Counted from the first letter of the stretch, positions 29,274 through 39,594 are shown. The stretch is 64,000 nt of DNA from CAWFSE01 sp963697565 (GCA_963697565.1 CAVOOM010000006.1:1-64000); one strand, 5' to 3'. The notes: generated by a model not told the origin, from the letters alone. Made by a program: numbers and translations.

Positions 29274-30911
29274 ATGCGCGTACTCATCGTGGGCTGCGGC
29301 CTCGTCGGCAAAGAGCTCGCCCGCCAGCTGCGGGCGGACGGCCACCACGTCACCGGCACGACCACCACGCCGGCCAAGGTCGCCGCGCTGAGCGAGGTCT
29401 GCGACGCGGTCGCGGTGCTCACCGGGGCGGAGGCCGACAAGGTCCGCGTCGCGGCCGAGGGGGCCGACGCGATCGTGGTCACGGCCGGCCCGGCGGCGGC
29501 GCAGGCGATGACGATCGAGCAGCGGCAGCGGACGTACCGCCAGGTGCTCGTCGACACCGCGGAGTCGGTGGCCAGCGTCCCCGGCGAGCCGCACCTGGTG
29601 ATGCTCTCGTCGCTGTCGGTCTACGGCGACGCCGCCAACCACCTCGACCGCATCGACGAGTCGGCGCCGCTGACCACCAGCGAGGACCCCAGCCCGGCGC
29701 GCTTCCAGGAGGCCGAGCGCACCTACCAGGCCGCCGCGGGCGACCGGCTGACGATCTTCCGCTGCGCCGACATCACCGGCGGCGACGACCCGCCCATCGC
29801 CGACAAGGTGCGGATGGCCCACCAGGTGCTCGGCGGCTCGCTGCCCTTCCACGACGAGGCGCTCTTCTACCGCGTGCACATGCTCGACGTCGTCGACGCG
29901 GTGAAGTACGCCCTCGACCACGACGTCTACGGCGTCTTCAACCTCACCCACGCCGAGGTGCCGCCGCGCATGCAGCCGTACTTCGACGCGCTCAGCGCGC
30001 TCGACGGCCTGCCGCCGCTGACGTACCGCAACGAGCTGCGCGCCCCGACCGTGCCGGTGTCGGTCGACGCGCTGCTGGCGACCGGCTTCGCGTTCACCCA
30101 CACCGAGGTGGAGCGGATGCCGGAGGCCGGCGCGGTGGCCGCGCCGCGCGAGACCCCCGAGGTCGACCGGACCGGGCAGCAGCTCGTCACCGCCGCGCTG
30201 GAGCGCATCAACGCCGCCCTTGGCCTCGCCGAGGAGACCGGCGCGGACGGTGACGCCGCGCTGCCGCTGCACGCGGTCGGCGGCCCGCTGGACGGCCAGC
30301 GGATCGGCGAGTTCCGCGTCTTCACCCGCCCCGACGGCACCCGCGTCGTCTACAGCCGGCTGTCGATCGACGACTTCGGCATGGACACCCACCAGGTGTA
30401 CGGGTTCACGGCGGCGGGCAGCGCGATCCCCCACCTCTTCCTCGACACGGCGATCTCGCCGAACACCGAGGGCACGTTCCACTTCGGCCTCGACCTGGCG
30501 CCGCGCGTGGACCTCGGCGCGAACCTCGACTACGCCCTGGCCGTCTACGGCCCGCTCGACGAGCCGCGCGCCGCGGCCCTCTCGCAGCCCGGCGTGATGC
30601 CCGTGCCGTCGCTCGGCCCGCTGCAGTGGACGCTGCGCTCGCCGTGGATGGCCGCGGCGATCGTCGCGCCGGAGGACCTCAAGCGGCTCGGCGCGGTCGT
30701 CGACGCCTACGTCGACCAGTGGCTCGCGCTCATGGCCGGGGGCCTGCCCGCCGACGTGGCCGAGTCGGTCGCCTGGCAGGACCTGCCGCAGCGCGACCGG
30801 CGCAGCCGCGAGGCGATGTTCTCGCCGCGCACCAACCCGGTGTGGACCCTGCTCGACCGCCTGGTCGGCGCCGAGACCGCCGGGCAGATGCGGGCGATGC
30901 TCGTCGGCTGA
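29274..30911 (+). CDS. Epimerase fused to a red chlorophyll catabolite reductase-like domain
   Basis: 545 residues, unbroken. Residues 1 to about 265 form an atypical extended SDR: the NAD(P)-binding GCGLVG at 7-12 and SSLSVYGD are present, but the Tyr is not followed by the usual Lys (YxxxK). After a linker (about 270-310) the rest resembles red chlorophyll catabolite reductase, a member of the ferredoxin-dependent bilin reductase superfamily. PHLFLD, then LDLAPRVDLGANLDYALAVY and a C-terminal KRD-like RDRRSRE and LLDRLVGAETAGQMRAML line up with plant sequences I recall (APHFLLE, LDLPPRKDLVLHPDY, LPRLFGQEVASRVL). TAGGGT lies seven bases before the ATG. The substrate is unknown; a linear tetrapyrrole is a guess from the fold. 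Confidence 0.72.
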   Translation: MRVLIVGCGLVGKELARQLRADGHHVTGTTTTPAKVAALSEVCDAVAVLTGAEADKVRVAAEGADAIVVTAGPAAAQAMTIEQRQRTYRQVLVDTAESVASVPGEPHLVMLSSLSVYGDAANHLDRIDESAPLTTSEDPSPARFQEAERTYQAAAGDRLTIFRCADITGGDDPPIADKVRMAHQVLGGSLPFHDEALFYRVHMLDVVDAVKYALDHDVYGVFNLTHAEVPPRMQPYFDALSALDGLPPLTYRNELRAPTVPVSVDALLATGFAFTHTEVERMPEAGAVAAPRETPEVDRTGQQLVTAALERINAALGLAEETGADGDAALPLHAVGGPLDGQRIGEFRVFTRPDGTRVVYSRLSIDDFGMDTHQVYGFTAAGSAIPHLFLDTAISPNTEGTFHFGLDLAPRVDLGANLDYALAVYGPLDEPRAAALSQPGVMPVPSLGPLQWTLRSPWMAAAIVAPEDLKRLGAVVDAYVDQWLALMAGGLPADVAESVAWQDLPQRDRRSREAMFSPRTNPVWTLLDRLVGAETAGQMRAMLVG

Positions 30912-30936
30912 GCGAGGACGGGGCAGAATCCCCGGC

Positions 30937-31698
30937 GTGGCCCAGCAGTGGACGTCGTACCTCGCACTCGGTGACTCGTTCACCGAGGGCCTGGACGACC
31001 TCGCGCCCGACGGCTCCTATCGCGGCTGGGCCGACCGGGTGGCCGAGCGCCTCGCCGCCGACCAGCCCGGATTCCGGTACGGCAACCTGGCCGTCCGCGG
31101 CAAGCTGCTGCGGCAGATCACCGCCCAGCAGGTGCCCGCGGCCCTCGACCTGCGCCCCGACCTGGTGAGCATGGCCGGCGGCGTCAACGACCTGATGCGC
31201 CCCTCCTGGGACATCGAGACGATGTCGCTGCTCTTCGAGGACGCCGTGCGCCGGCTGCGGGCGGGCGGCTCCGACGTGCTGCTCTTCGTCGGCGTCGACC
31301 CGTCCCGCCGGTCGGCCCTGCTGCGGCGGATGATGCCGCGGATCGAGGCGCTCAATGCCCTCGTCGCGCGGGTCGCCGCCGAGTACGACTGCCTCACCAC
31401 CGACCTGTTCGGCATCCAGGTCTTCGACGACCCGCGGCTGTGGGCCGAGGACCGCCTCCACCTGTCCCCCGAGGGCCACGCGCGGGTCGCCGGCGCGGTG
31501 CTGGAGTCGCTGGGGCGCGGCGACGGCAGCTGGCGCGAGCCGCTGCCCCCGCAGCCCGAGCCCGCCCGCACCGCGAACCTGCGCGAGCACGCGCACTGGA
31601 CCGCCACGCACCTCGGCCCCTGGCTCGGCCGCCGCCTGGTCGGCCGCTCCTCCGGCGACGGCATCGAGGCCAAGCGCCCCGGCCTCACCGCGCTCTAG
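30937..31698 (+). CDS. SGNH/GDSL hydrolase
   Basis: A 253-residue esterase/lipase-type hydrolase. Block I is ALGDSFTEG with the nucleophile Ser, block III is GGVNDLM, and block V is EDRLHLSPEGHARV with the catalytic Asp and His. There is no signal peptide, so it is probably cytoplasmic. GTG 30937 follows CAGAAT by seven bases and the gene begins 25 bases after the epimerase fusion, so the pair may be co-expressed. Substrate unknown. Confidence 0.92.
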   Translation: MAQQWTSYLALGDSFTEGLDDLAPDGSYRGWADRVAERLAADQPGFRYGNLAVRGKLLRQITAQQVPAALDLRPDLVSMAGGVNDLMRPSWDIETMSLLFEDAVRRLRAGGSDVLLFVGVDPSRRSALLRRMMPRIEALNALVARVAAEYDCLTTDLFGIQVFDDPRLWAEDRLHLSPEGHARVAGAVLESLGRGDGSWREPLPPQPEPARTANLREHAHWTATHLGPWLGRRLVGRSSGDGIEAKRPGLTAL

Positions 31699-31714
31699 CC
31701 GATCCCAACGCACG

Positions 31715-31774
31715 CACAGTGCGACGTTCGCGCCCCGACCCGCCGGGCGACGCGCCCGCCAACGTCACACTCTG
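31715..31774. repeat. Hairpin repeat family B, copy 1
   Basis: Imperfect 17-base inverted arms, CACAGTGCGACGTTCGC and the complement of CAGAGTGTGACGTTGGC, around a loop rich in CCCCGACNCGCCGGGC. It lies between convergent genes, just past the stop of the small membrane-protein gene. Confidence 0.82.
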
Positions 31775-31777
31775 CGG

Positions 31778-32047
31778 TCAGTCGCCGAGGTGAGGCGGCG
31801 GGGCGCCGGGGACGTGCTTGAGCGCGCGGGCCACCCCGACCACGCCGACGAGCGCCCACACGGCGTTGAGCAGCGCCGACTGCCAGGCCTGGATCGACAC
31901 CGCCCACACCAGCAGCGCCGCGGCGAAGACCGCGTTCGCCCCCTGGTAGCGCAGCGACTCCGAGGCCCAGCGGCCGATCGTCAGCAGGCCGTACGCCACG
32001 AGGATCCCGAGGGCGCCCGCCCACCCCAGCACGTCGGTCACAGACAC
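31778..32047 (-). CDS. CBU_0592-like small membrane protein
   Basis: An 89-residue protein with two or three hydrophobic segments (VLGWAGALGILVAYGLLTIG, NAVFAAALLVWAVSI and LLNAVWALVGVVGVARAL), matching the pattern of CBU_0592-type bacterial membrane proteins. GTG 32047 is chosen as the start. The gene is bracketed by two copies of hairpin repeat family B. Function unknown. Confidence 0.72.
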   Translation of the reverse strand: MSVTDVLGWAGALGILVAYGLLTIGRWASESLRYQGANAVFAAALLVWAVSIQAWQSALLNAVWALVGVVGVARALKHVPGAPPPHLGD

Positions 32048-32078
32048 CCGCCCACCGTATTGCGCCGGCCACCCAACG

Positions 32079-32138
32079 CAGAGTGCGACGTTGGCTCCCC
32101 GACACGCCGGGCAGCGCCCCCGCCAACGTCGCACTGTG
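32079..32138. repeat. Hairpin repeat family B, copy 2
   Basis: 17-base arms CAGAGTGCGACGTTGGC and its near-complement around the same type of loop (CCCCGACACGCCGGGC). It lies between the start of the small membrane-protein gene and the stop of the RNase J gene, 365 bases from copy 1 and in the same orientation. Confidence 0.85.
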
Positions 32139-32151
32139 GCGGGGGGGGAGC

Positions 32152-33837
<1,686 letters not shown>

Positions 33838-33972
33838 CGGCGCTCCAAGTCTGGGCGCCCGCCTGGCTAGCACGGCGGGCTTGGGAGGACGCGGCGGTCG
33901 CGCGGGACGAGGGCCCGCGGGCGCGTAGGTCCACCCATCGTGTCACGGCCGGGGCCGCGGGAGGGACACCCC

Positions 33973-34003
33973 TTGCGCACGGCCGGGGGCGCTGTGCTTC
34001 ACT
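33973..34003 (+). promoter_or_regulatory. Promoter of the leader peptide and deacetylase
   Basis: A -35-like TTGCGC at 33973-33978 and a -10-like TTCACT at 33998-34003 are separated by 19 bases. The -10 ends six bases before GTG 34010, so the leader reading frame would be translated from a leaderless transcript. Confidence 0.5.
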
Positions 34004-34009
34004 ACGCGC

Positions 34010-34093
34010 GTGCAGAAGGCCGCCACGACCGCCGCTCGGGTCACCCCGAGCCGTGCTGCCGTGCGTCCGGCCGACTGTTGTCGCTGTCGCTGA
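34010..34093 (+). CDS. Cysteine-rich leader peptide, putative attenuator
   Basis: A 27-codon frame beginning VQKAATTAARVTPS and ending ADCCRCR before TGA. Three of the last five codons are cysteine (all TGT, a codon avoided in this GC-rich genome). Cysteine-rich upstream peptides acting as cysteine-responsive attenuators are known in mycobacteria and relatives. The start is placed by the -10 box six bases upstream. It lies 58 bases before the PIG-L deacetylase gene, which has no clear ribosome-binding site, and a small hairpin (GCGGC/GCCGC) lies between. Confidence 0.6.
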   Translation: MQKAATTAARVTPSRAAVRPADCCRCR

Positions 34094-34151
34094 GTGCTGA
34101 GTCCCGCGGCGTCCCGCCGCACCGCCTCTGACGCGAGAACGGCCCACTGCC

Positions 34152-34946
34152 ATGTCCCCCAGCACCACCGCACCCACCGTCGTCTTCGTGCACGCGCACC
34201 CCGACGACGAGGCCATCTTCACCGGGCTCACGATGCGCCGGGTCGCCGACCGCGGCGGCCGGGTCATCCTGGTCACCGCGACCGCGGGCGAGGAGGGCCG
34301 GCCGCGGATCCCGCTCCCCCGCGGGACGACCGTCGGGGCCCGGCGGCTCGACGAGCTTGAGCGCTCCTGCCGCGAGCTGGACGTCGACCGGCTGGTCCTG
34401 CTCGGCCGCCGCGACTCCGGGATGGCGGGCTGGTCGGCCAACGGGCACCGCCGGGCCCTGCACCGCAGCGACGTCGCCGCGCTGTCGCGGCGGGTCGCCG
34501 GCATCGTCGCGGCGGAGGGCGCCTCGGCCGTCGTGCACGACGACCCAGGCGGGATCTACGGCCACCCCGACCACCTCGCCGCGCACCGCATCGGCGCGGC
34601 CGCGGCCGTGCTCGCCGGCGTCTCCTCGTACGAGACGACCGTGGACCGCGACCACCTCAACCGCGTCGACCGGCACGTGGTCTCCCGCGCCGCGGGCACC
34701 GGGTACGACGGGGTCGGCCGCACCCGCGACGAGATCGGGCTGGCCCTCGAGGGCACCGGGGCCGAGCTGGCCGCCAAGTCCGCCGCCATGGCCGCGCACG
34801 CCAGCCAGATCGACCCGGCCCTGCTCGACCCGGGTACGTTCGGCGAGGTGTACGGGACGGAGTGGTTCACGCGCACGCGCGGGCCGGCCGTCCTCGAGCA
34901 CCTGGCCGCCGAGCACCGCTCGCCGCGGGTGGCCGCGCGCGCCTAG
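34152..34946 (+). CDS. PIG-L/LmbE-family N-deacetylase
   Basis: A 264-residue zinc hydrolase with HAHPDDEA near the N-terminus (zinc His and Asp, catalytic Asp) and the third zinc ligand in GIYGHPDH. Family members include MshB and Mca, which act in mycothiol synthesis and recycling. The sequence is compatible with either or with another N-acetylglucosaminide deacetylase. The upstream cysteine-rich leader makes a link to cysteine or mycothiol metabolism more likely, but this is inference. The frame is intact. Confidence 0.88.
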   Translation: MSPSTTAPTVVFVHAHPDDEAIFTGLTMRRVADRGGRVILVTATAGEEGRPRIPLPRGTTVGARRLDELERSCRELDVDRLVLLGRRDSGMAGWSANGHRRALHRSDVAALSRRVAGIVAAEGASAVVHDDPGGIYGHPDHLAAHRIGAAAAVLAGVSSYETTVDRDHLNRVDRHVVSRAAGTGYDGVGRTRDEIGLALEGTGAELAAKSAAMAAHASQIDPALLDPGTFGEVYGTEWFTRTRGPAVLEHLAAEHRSPRVAARA

Positions 34947-35055
34947 CCCGCGGGAAGCAGTCGCCTCGGCCCATCCCGAGGCATGCCGCCGCTGCCCCCG
35001 CGCCCGCGCACTCGGCCGCTAGCCTGCGTCGGGATTGGCGAGCGCTGGAGGGGCG

Positions 35056-35796
35056 ATGACCGAGCCTGCAAGCGACGACGACAGCCTGCTGGAGCGGGTC
35101 GGCGAGGTCGTCGAGGACGTCCTCGGCGAGGACCTCGAGCCCCCCGAGCCGGAGAACCGCTGGGAGCGCCGCCAGCGCATCCTCGACTCGTGGACGGCGA
35201 TCATCCTCGCGGTCGCGGCGGTCGCGGCGACCTGGGCGTCCTTCCAGGCCAGCCAGTGGAGCGGCGCCCAGTCGGACGCGCAGTCGGCCTCGGCGATCCA
35301 GCGCAGCGACGCCGGCCGGGCCGAGTCGGAGGCCACTAGCGCCGAGATCCAGGACTCGCAGATGTGGCTGAGCTGGCTGGGCGCCGTCGGCAACGGCCAG
35401 AGCGAGCGGGCCGCGTTCTTCCGCCAGCGGTTCTCGCCGCCGCTCACCGTGGCCCAGGACGCGTGGCTCGGCACGGTTCCCACCGACGCCTCGGGGACCC
35501 CGACCGCGGTGCCGCTCGGCACCCCGATGGACCTGCCGGCGTACGTCGTCCCGGCGCAGGTCGAAGCCGACCAGCTGGGAACCCAGGCCGAGGCGAGCCT
35601 GGCGGAGGCCGACCAGGCCTCGTCGAACTCCACCCGGTTCGTGCTGCTGGCCGTGGTGTTCGCCCTCGCGCTCTTCTTCGCCAGCATCGCGACGAAGTTC
35701 TCCGAGCCGAAGCTTCAGGTCCTGCTGGTGATGACCTCGCTCGTGCTGCTGGGCTTCGGCATCATCCGGATGCTGATCCTGCCCCAGCTGCTGTAG
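35056..35796 (+). CDS. DUF4337-like membrane protein
   Basis: A 246-residue protein: acidic N-terminus, a helix at about residues 47-70 (AIILAVAAVAATWASFQASQW), a soluble central part with SATQWSGA-like Gln/Ser/Ala helices, then two C-terminal transmembrane helices (FVLLAVVFALALFFASIA and VLLVMTSLVLLGFGIIRML). This order matches DUF4337 proteins. ATG 35056 has GGAGGGGCG just upstream and is preferred to an in-frame start at 35035. Function unknown. Its 3' end overlaps the convergent gene by about 35 bases. Confidence 0.75.
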   Translation: MTEPASDDDSLLERVGEVVEDVLGEDLEPPEPENRWERRQRILDSWTAIILAVAAVAATWASFQASQWSGAQSDAQSASAIQRSDAGRAESEATSAEIQDSQMWLSWLGAVGNGQSERAAFFRQRFSPPLTVAQDAWLGTVPTDASGTPTAVPLGTPMDLPAYVVPAQVEADQLGTQAEASLAEADQASSNSTRFVLLAVVFALALFFASIATKFSEPKLQVLLVMTSLVLLGFGIIRMLILPQLL

Positions 35797-36229
35797 CCGG
35801 CGGGCGCGGGCCGCGCAGCAGCCGCACCACGGCGGCGCCGGCGCCGAAGAACGACCCGATCACGCCGATCACCAGCAGGGTCCGCACGATCCACGACCAG
35901 TCGAAGCCGCCGGAGAAGTCGAACGGGAAGACCTGCAGCAGCCGGACCGACACCGCGATCCCGATGACGTTGGTGGCCAGGTCGCCGAGCGCCTTGGCCC
36001 CGAAGTTGTCCAGCGCGAAGTTGGCCACGCTGGTGAGGAACCCCACCGCCAGCGACAGGTTGATCAGCCCCAGCACCTGCTCGAAGTCGGCGGTCAGGAA
36101 TGGCACCGCGTCCCAGCCCGGCCACACGTTGAGGGCGACCAGCAGGGCGACGTTGACCAAGGCCCCGATGGCGTAGCCGACCCGGCGGCCAACGCTCGAG
36201 GGGGTGCTGGACTCGGTGATTGCGGCCAT
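35762..36229 (-). CDS. Four-helix membrane protein, unknown function
   Basis: A 155-residue protein with four hydrophobic segments (GYAIGALVNVALLVALNVW, VLGLINLSLAVGFLTSVANF, LATNVIGIAVSVRLLQVF and WIVRTLLVIGVIGSFFGAGA). GGGAGG precedes ATG 36229. I do not recognise the family. The stop lies inside the 3' end of the convergent DUF4337-like gene; the last 15 residues may be spurious if an indel is present. Confidence 0.65.
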   Translation of the reverse strand: MAAITESSTPSSVGRRVGYAIGALVNVALLVALNVWPGWDAVPFLTADFEQVLGLINLSLAVGFLTSVANFALDNFGAKALGDLATNVIGIAVSVRLLQVFPFDFSGGFDWSWIVRTLLVIGVIGSFFGAGAAVVRLLRGPRPPATAAGAGSASG

Positions 36230-36331
36230 GGCGGCCTCCCGTGATCTGCGGCCTGCCAGCACGGTACGTCCGGGCGGTCCGCCGGCGGCAGGGGCGAAGG
36301 TCCGCGGAGCCACGGCGGCCAGCGACCGCGC

Positions 36332-37084
36332 CTACCGCGCCCCCCAGCGGATCACCCGGTGCGCGACCAGGGTGCAGGCCGCGCCGAGACCCAGGCAGAG
36401 GGCCAGCCGCGCCCAGTCCCAGCCCTCGCCCAGCCACGGCGCCTGGATCACCTCGACCGCGTACGTGAGCGGCAGCAGGTCGCTCACGAAGCCCAGCCCC
36501 GACCCCAGCAGCTCCGGCGGCGGCCCGGTCCCGGACAGGAACAGCCCGAGGAAGAACAGCACGAGGCCGACCGCCTGGGCGGCGCGCGGCGTCCGCAGGG
36601 CCGACCCGAGCAGCAGGCCGATCCCGAGGAACAGCACGGCCACCGCGAGGAACGCCGCCGCGACCCCGACGGCGTCGGCCGGCGCCTCCAGGTCGTAGCC
36701 CAGCACCGCCACCGCGAGCATCAAGGCCGCGCCGAGGACGCCGATGAGCAGGGCCACCGCGGCCTCGGCGGCGAAGAGCGTGCCGATGGTCATGCCGGAC
36801 GCGGCGAACCGGCGGAGCACGCCGGTCTCGTCGTACGAGGTGAGCCGCACCGGCAGCGCGAAGAGCCCGACCGCCGCCAGGGTCAGCGCCAGGTAGCCGG
36901 GCACGTAGAAGTCGGTGGGGCCGTACCCGCCGAAGACCGTCCCGTCGGGGTCGGGGGTGTTGCCGAAGACCTGCATGAGCACCACGAGGACCACGAGCGG
37001 CAGCACCAGCGAGAAGAACGCCGCGGCGGGGTCCCGCAGCGAGAGCCGCACCTCGGTGGCCGCCACCACCCGCAGGCCGGTCAC
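36332..37084 (-). CDS. ABC-2 type transporter permease
   Basis: A 250-residue permease with six hydrophobic segments and the ABC-2 C-terminal signature around SGTGPPPELLGSGLGFVSDLLPLTYAVEV. GTG 37084 overlaps the stop of the ATPase gene (GTGA), so the two form a coupled exporter operon. The exported substrate (drug, lipid or polysaccharide) cannot be told. Confidence 0.92.
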   Translation of the reverse strand: MTGLRVVAATEVRLSLRDPAAAFFSLVLPLVVLVVLMQVFGNTPDPDGTVFGGYGPTDFYVPGYLALTLAAVGLFALPVRLTSYDETGVLRRFAASGMTIGTLFAAEAAVALLIGVLGAALMLAVAVLGYDLEAPADAVGVAAAFLAVAVLFLGIGLLLGSALRTPRAAQAVGLVLFFLGLFLSGTGPPPELLGSGLGFVSDLLPLTYAVEVIQAPWLGEGWDWARLALCLGLGAACTLVAHRVIRWGAR

Positions 37085-37984
37085 TGGGCGTCCCCGGTCA
37101 GCGCCAGGTAGGCGTCCTCAAGCGAGGGCCGCTCGACGCGCAGGTCGGCGGGCTCGAGCCCGCGCTGGACCAGCGCGTGGGCCACCCGGGCGAGCACCGG
37201 GCCGCGGCCCTCGACGGTGACCTGGCTCGCCGCGCGGTCGACCCGGTCGACCCCTGGCACGCCCGACAGGAAGGCGAGGTCGGGCGCGTCGGTGGAGAAG
37301 CGCACCCGCACCCCCGGCGCCACCTGCTCGACCAGGCCGGCCGGGGTGCCCGCGGCCACGACGCGGCCGCCGACCACGACGGCGAGGCGGTCGCACAACC
37401 GCTCGGCCTCGTCCATGAAGTGGGTGACCAGCACGACCGTCGCGCCCGCGTCGCGGATCTGCTCGACCAGCGTCCAGGCGGTCCGGCGGGCCTGCGGGTC
37501 GAGCCCGGTGGTGAGCTCGTCGAGGAAGACCAGCTCGGGCCGGTTGACGAGGGCCAGGGCGATCAAGAGCCGCTGCCGCTGGCCGCCGGACAGGCTGCCG
37601 AACGAGGACCTGAGGTGGTCGGCGAGGCCCCACTGGTCGAGCAGCGGCTCCCAGGGCGGGGCTCCGGGCGACAGCGCGTGGAAGAGCGCCAGCGCCTCGC
37701 CGACCCGCAGCCGGTCGGGCAGCGCGCTGCTCTGCAGCTGGGCGCCGATGCGCTGCCGCAGCTCGCCGCCGCGGGTCACCGGGTCGAGCCCGAGCACGCG
37801 GATGGATGCCCGAGTCGGCCCGGCGGAGCCCCTCGACGCACTCGACCGTCGTGGTCTTGCCGGCGCCGTTCGGCCCGAGGATCCCGAAGATCTCACCCTG
37901 GGAGACGCGCAGGTCGATCCCGTCGACCGCCGCCACCCCGCCGTACGCCTTGCGCAGGCCCTCGACGACGACGACGTCCGCCAT
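37081..37984 (-). CDS. ABC transporter ATP-binding protein, frame break
   Basis: The partner of the ABC-2 permease. Walker A GPNGAGKTTT lies in the first 45 residues, the signature is SFGSLSGGQRQRL, Walker B is LVFLDELTTGLDPQARR (with Leu before Thr where Pro is usual), the H-loop is VLVTHFMDEAE, and a C-terminal DUF4162-like region follows. A break near 37800, where ATCC appears duplicated, splits the N-terminal 60 residues from the rest. This type of subunit is common in drug-resistance exporters. Confidence 0.9.
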
Positions 37985-38069
37985 CACGATCAGCCTCCGG
38001 CTCAGGCGAGGGCTCGGCCCGCGCGCGACCTTGACCCAACGACCGTAGCGGCCGGGGCGCGGTCCGGGC

Positions 38070-39587
38070 CTAGGCCGAAGGGCACGTCGCGGACAGCGGA
38101 GCCCGGCCGCCGGTGAGGGTCCCGAAGAGGGCGGCCCGCTCGGCGCAGGGCGGCAGGCCCAGGTCCTGGTTGATGTCGTAGGCCTCGTCCATCAGGCCCC
38201 ACGCCATGATCTCGGCCGCCCACTCGACCCCGCGGTCGCCCCACGCGGAGTCCAGGCTGTCCCAGGTCTCCAGGCCGGCCTGCTCCACGAAGCGCTGCTG
38301 GGTGGAAGCGTCGACGTGGTCGGCGATCCACTGGTGCGCCCACTCGTGCAGCGCGGTGGCCTTCGCGTACGGCCGCCACTGCTTGCAGCCCTCGCCGACA
38401 CAGACCTGGTCGGCCCCGTAGCAGAGCGTGACGCGGCCGCCTCCCGCAAGCCCGCGGATGCCCTCGCACAGGTCCGCGGCGGTCATGAAGGTCACCCGGT
38501 TCACCGCGGGAACGGCGAGCGCCGCCTCCTCAAACCGGCCGAACGCCCAGCCGGCGAGGCCCTCAAGCCCCGCCGTGCCGTTGTAGACCTCGACCTCACG
38601 GCCGGTCACATTCATCGTGCCGGTGTGCGCGACCGTCACCGCGGGGGGCACGGCGATCGCGTCCCACCACCCCGCTGGCAGGGCACCATCGGCGGCGCAG
38701 CGGCGCAGGGCGTCGACGCGGTGGTAGCGCTGCTCGGCGGTGATCAGGCCCTGGGGATCGAGCCGCAAGACGGCGGCCATCTCACCTGGGCAGCCGCCCC
38801 CCTCGTCCACCGCGAAGAGCACCACGGCCGTGTCGAGCGGAGATGTGTCGAGGCCGTCGTTGGGGCCGGCGCCGAAGAGGGCCGGACCGCCGAGGTCGGG
38901 AATCGCCTCAAGTTTGGCCGTGCGCAGGCCGCCCTGGGCTGCCAGCCCGGCGGCCGCCGCCCGCACCGCCTCGTCCCCGGCGATCGTGAGCCCGAGCAGG
39001 CTGTCCTCGACGGTCGCCGTCGGTGCGTAGAGCGCCGACACGGCCGCCGGGGTCCCGGATGACCAGGCCACCACGTACGCCATCAGGCGCTGGTGCAGCT
39101 GGTCCCAGCGCCGGTCCTCGGGCTGGAAGCGGCGCCACGAGGCCTCGGAGCGGGTGTACGTCTCCGAGCCGATGCCGAGCGGCGTCATGGCGTCGATGAA
39201 GGCCGCATCGACCGAGAGCCCGCTCTCCTCGAACCGGACGTGGTCGACCACGCCCTCCGCCGAGAGGTACACCGGGGCCTGCGGCTCGCGGATCCGACGG
39301 AAACCCTCCCAGTCGGCGCGCAGGTAGTCCAGGGCCGCGGCGCGTCCGCTGATCTCGGCGTAGCCGCGGCCGCGGTGGTCGAGGCGGACGTCTGGGTCGT
39401 AGAACGAGAACAGGTTGTCGACGCCCTGCCGCTCGCCCTCGTGGAAGTTGTGGAACCACTGCTCGGCCTTGGTCTGGGCCTCCTCCTGTGCTGGAGAAGC
39501 GCTCCCGCAGGCCGCGGCCAAGAGGGCGACGGCGCTCAACGCGGCCGCGAGGGAGACGCGCGCCCGGTGGCGACCAGCGGCGGCCAT
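38070..39587 (-). CDS. Lipoprotein with NTF2-like domains and HExxH metallopeptidase-like domain
   Basis: An unbroken protein of 505 residues from ATG 39587. A lipoprotein signal ends in ALLAAACG. Two regions resemble NTF2/SnoaL-like folds (FSFYDPDVRLDHRGRG and VSALYAPTATVEDSLLGL). The C-terminal third contains KATALHEWAHQW, an HExxH zinc motif, followed about 30 residues on by VEWAAEIMAWGLMDEA, which offers a third-ligand Glu as in gluzincins. Four or more cysteines flank the motif (CEGI, CYGADQVCVGEGC). It would be an outer-face membrane-anchored zinc protein. I do not recognise the family. The gene follows its paralogue by seven bases. Confidence 0.75.
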   Translation of the reverse strand: MAAAGRHRARVSLAAALSAVALLAAACGSASPAQEEAQTKAEQWFHNFHEGERQGVDNLFSFYDPDVRLDHRGRGYAEISGRAAALDYLRADWEGFRRIREPQAPVYLSAEGVVDHVRFEESGLSVDAAFIDAMTPLGIGSETYTRSEASWRRFQPEDRRWDQLHQRLMAYVVAWSSGTPAAVSALYAPTATVEDSLLGLTIAGDEAVRAAAAGLAAQGGLRTAKLEAIPDLGGPALFGAGPNDGLDTSPLDTAVVLFAVDEGGGCPGEMAAVLRLDPQGLITAEQRYHRVDALRRCAADGALPAGWWDAIAVPPAVTVAHTGTMNVTGREVEVYNGTAGLEGLAGWAFGRFEEAALAVPAVNRVTFMTAADLCEGIRGLAGGGRVTLCYGADQVCVGEGCKQWRPYAKATALHEWAHQWIADHVDASTQQRFVEQAGLETWDSLDSAWGDRGVEWAAEIMAWGLMDEAYDINQDLGLPPCAERAALFGTLTGGRAPLSATCPSA

Positions 39588-39594
39588 GGCGGCC

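Noticed and set aside
31715..32138. Family B repeats considered as insertion-sequence ends
   Set aside because: Each copy is itself an inverted repeat, the two are in direct orientation, and there is no transposase or clear target duplication. A mobile origin remains possible but is not shown.
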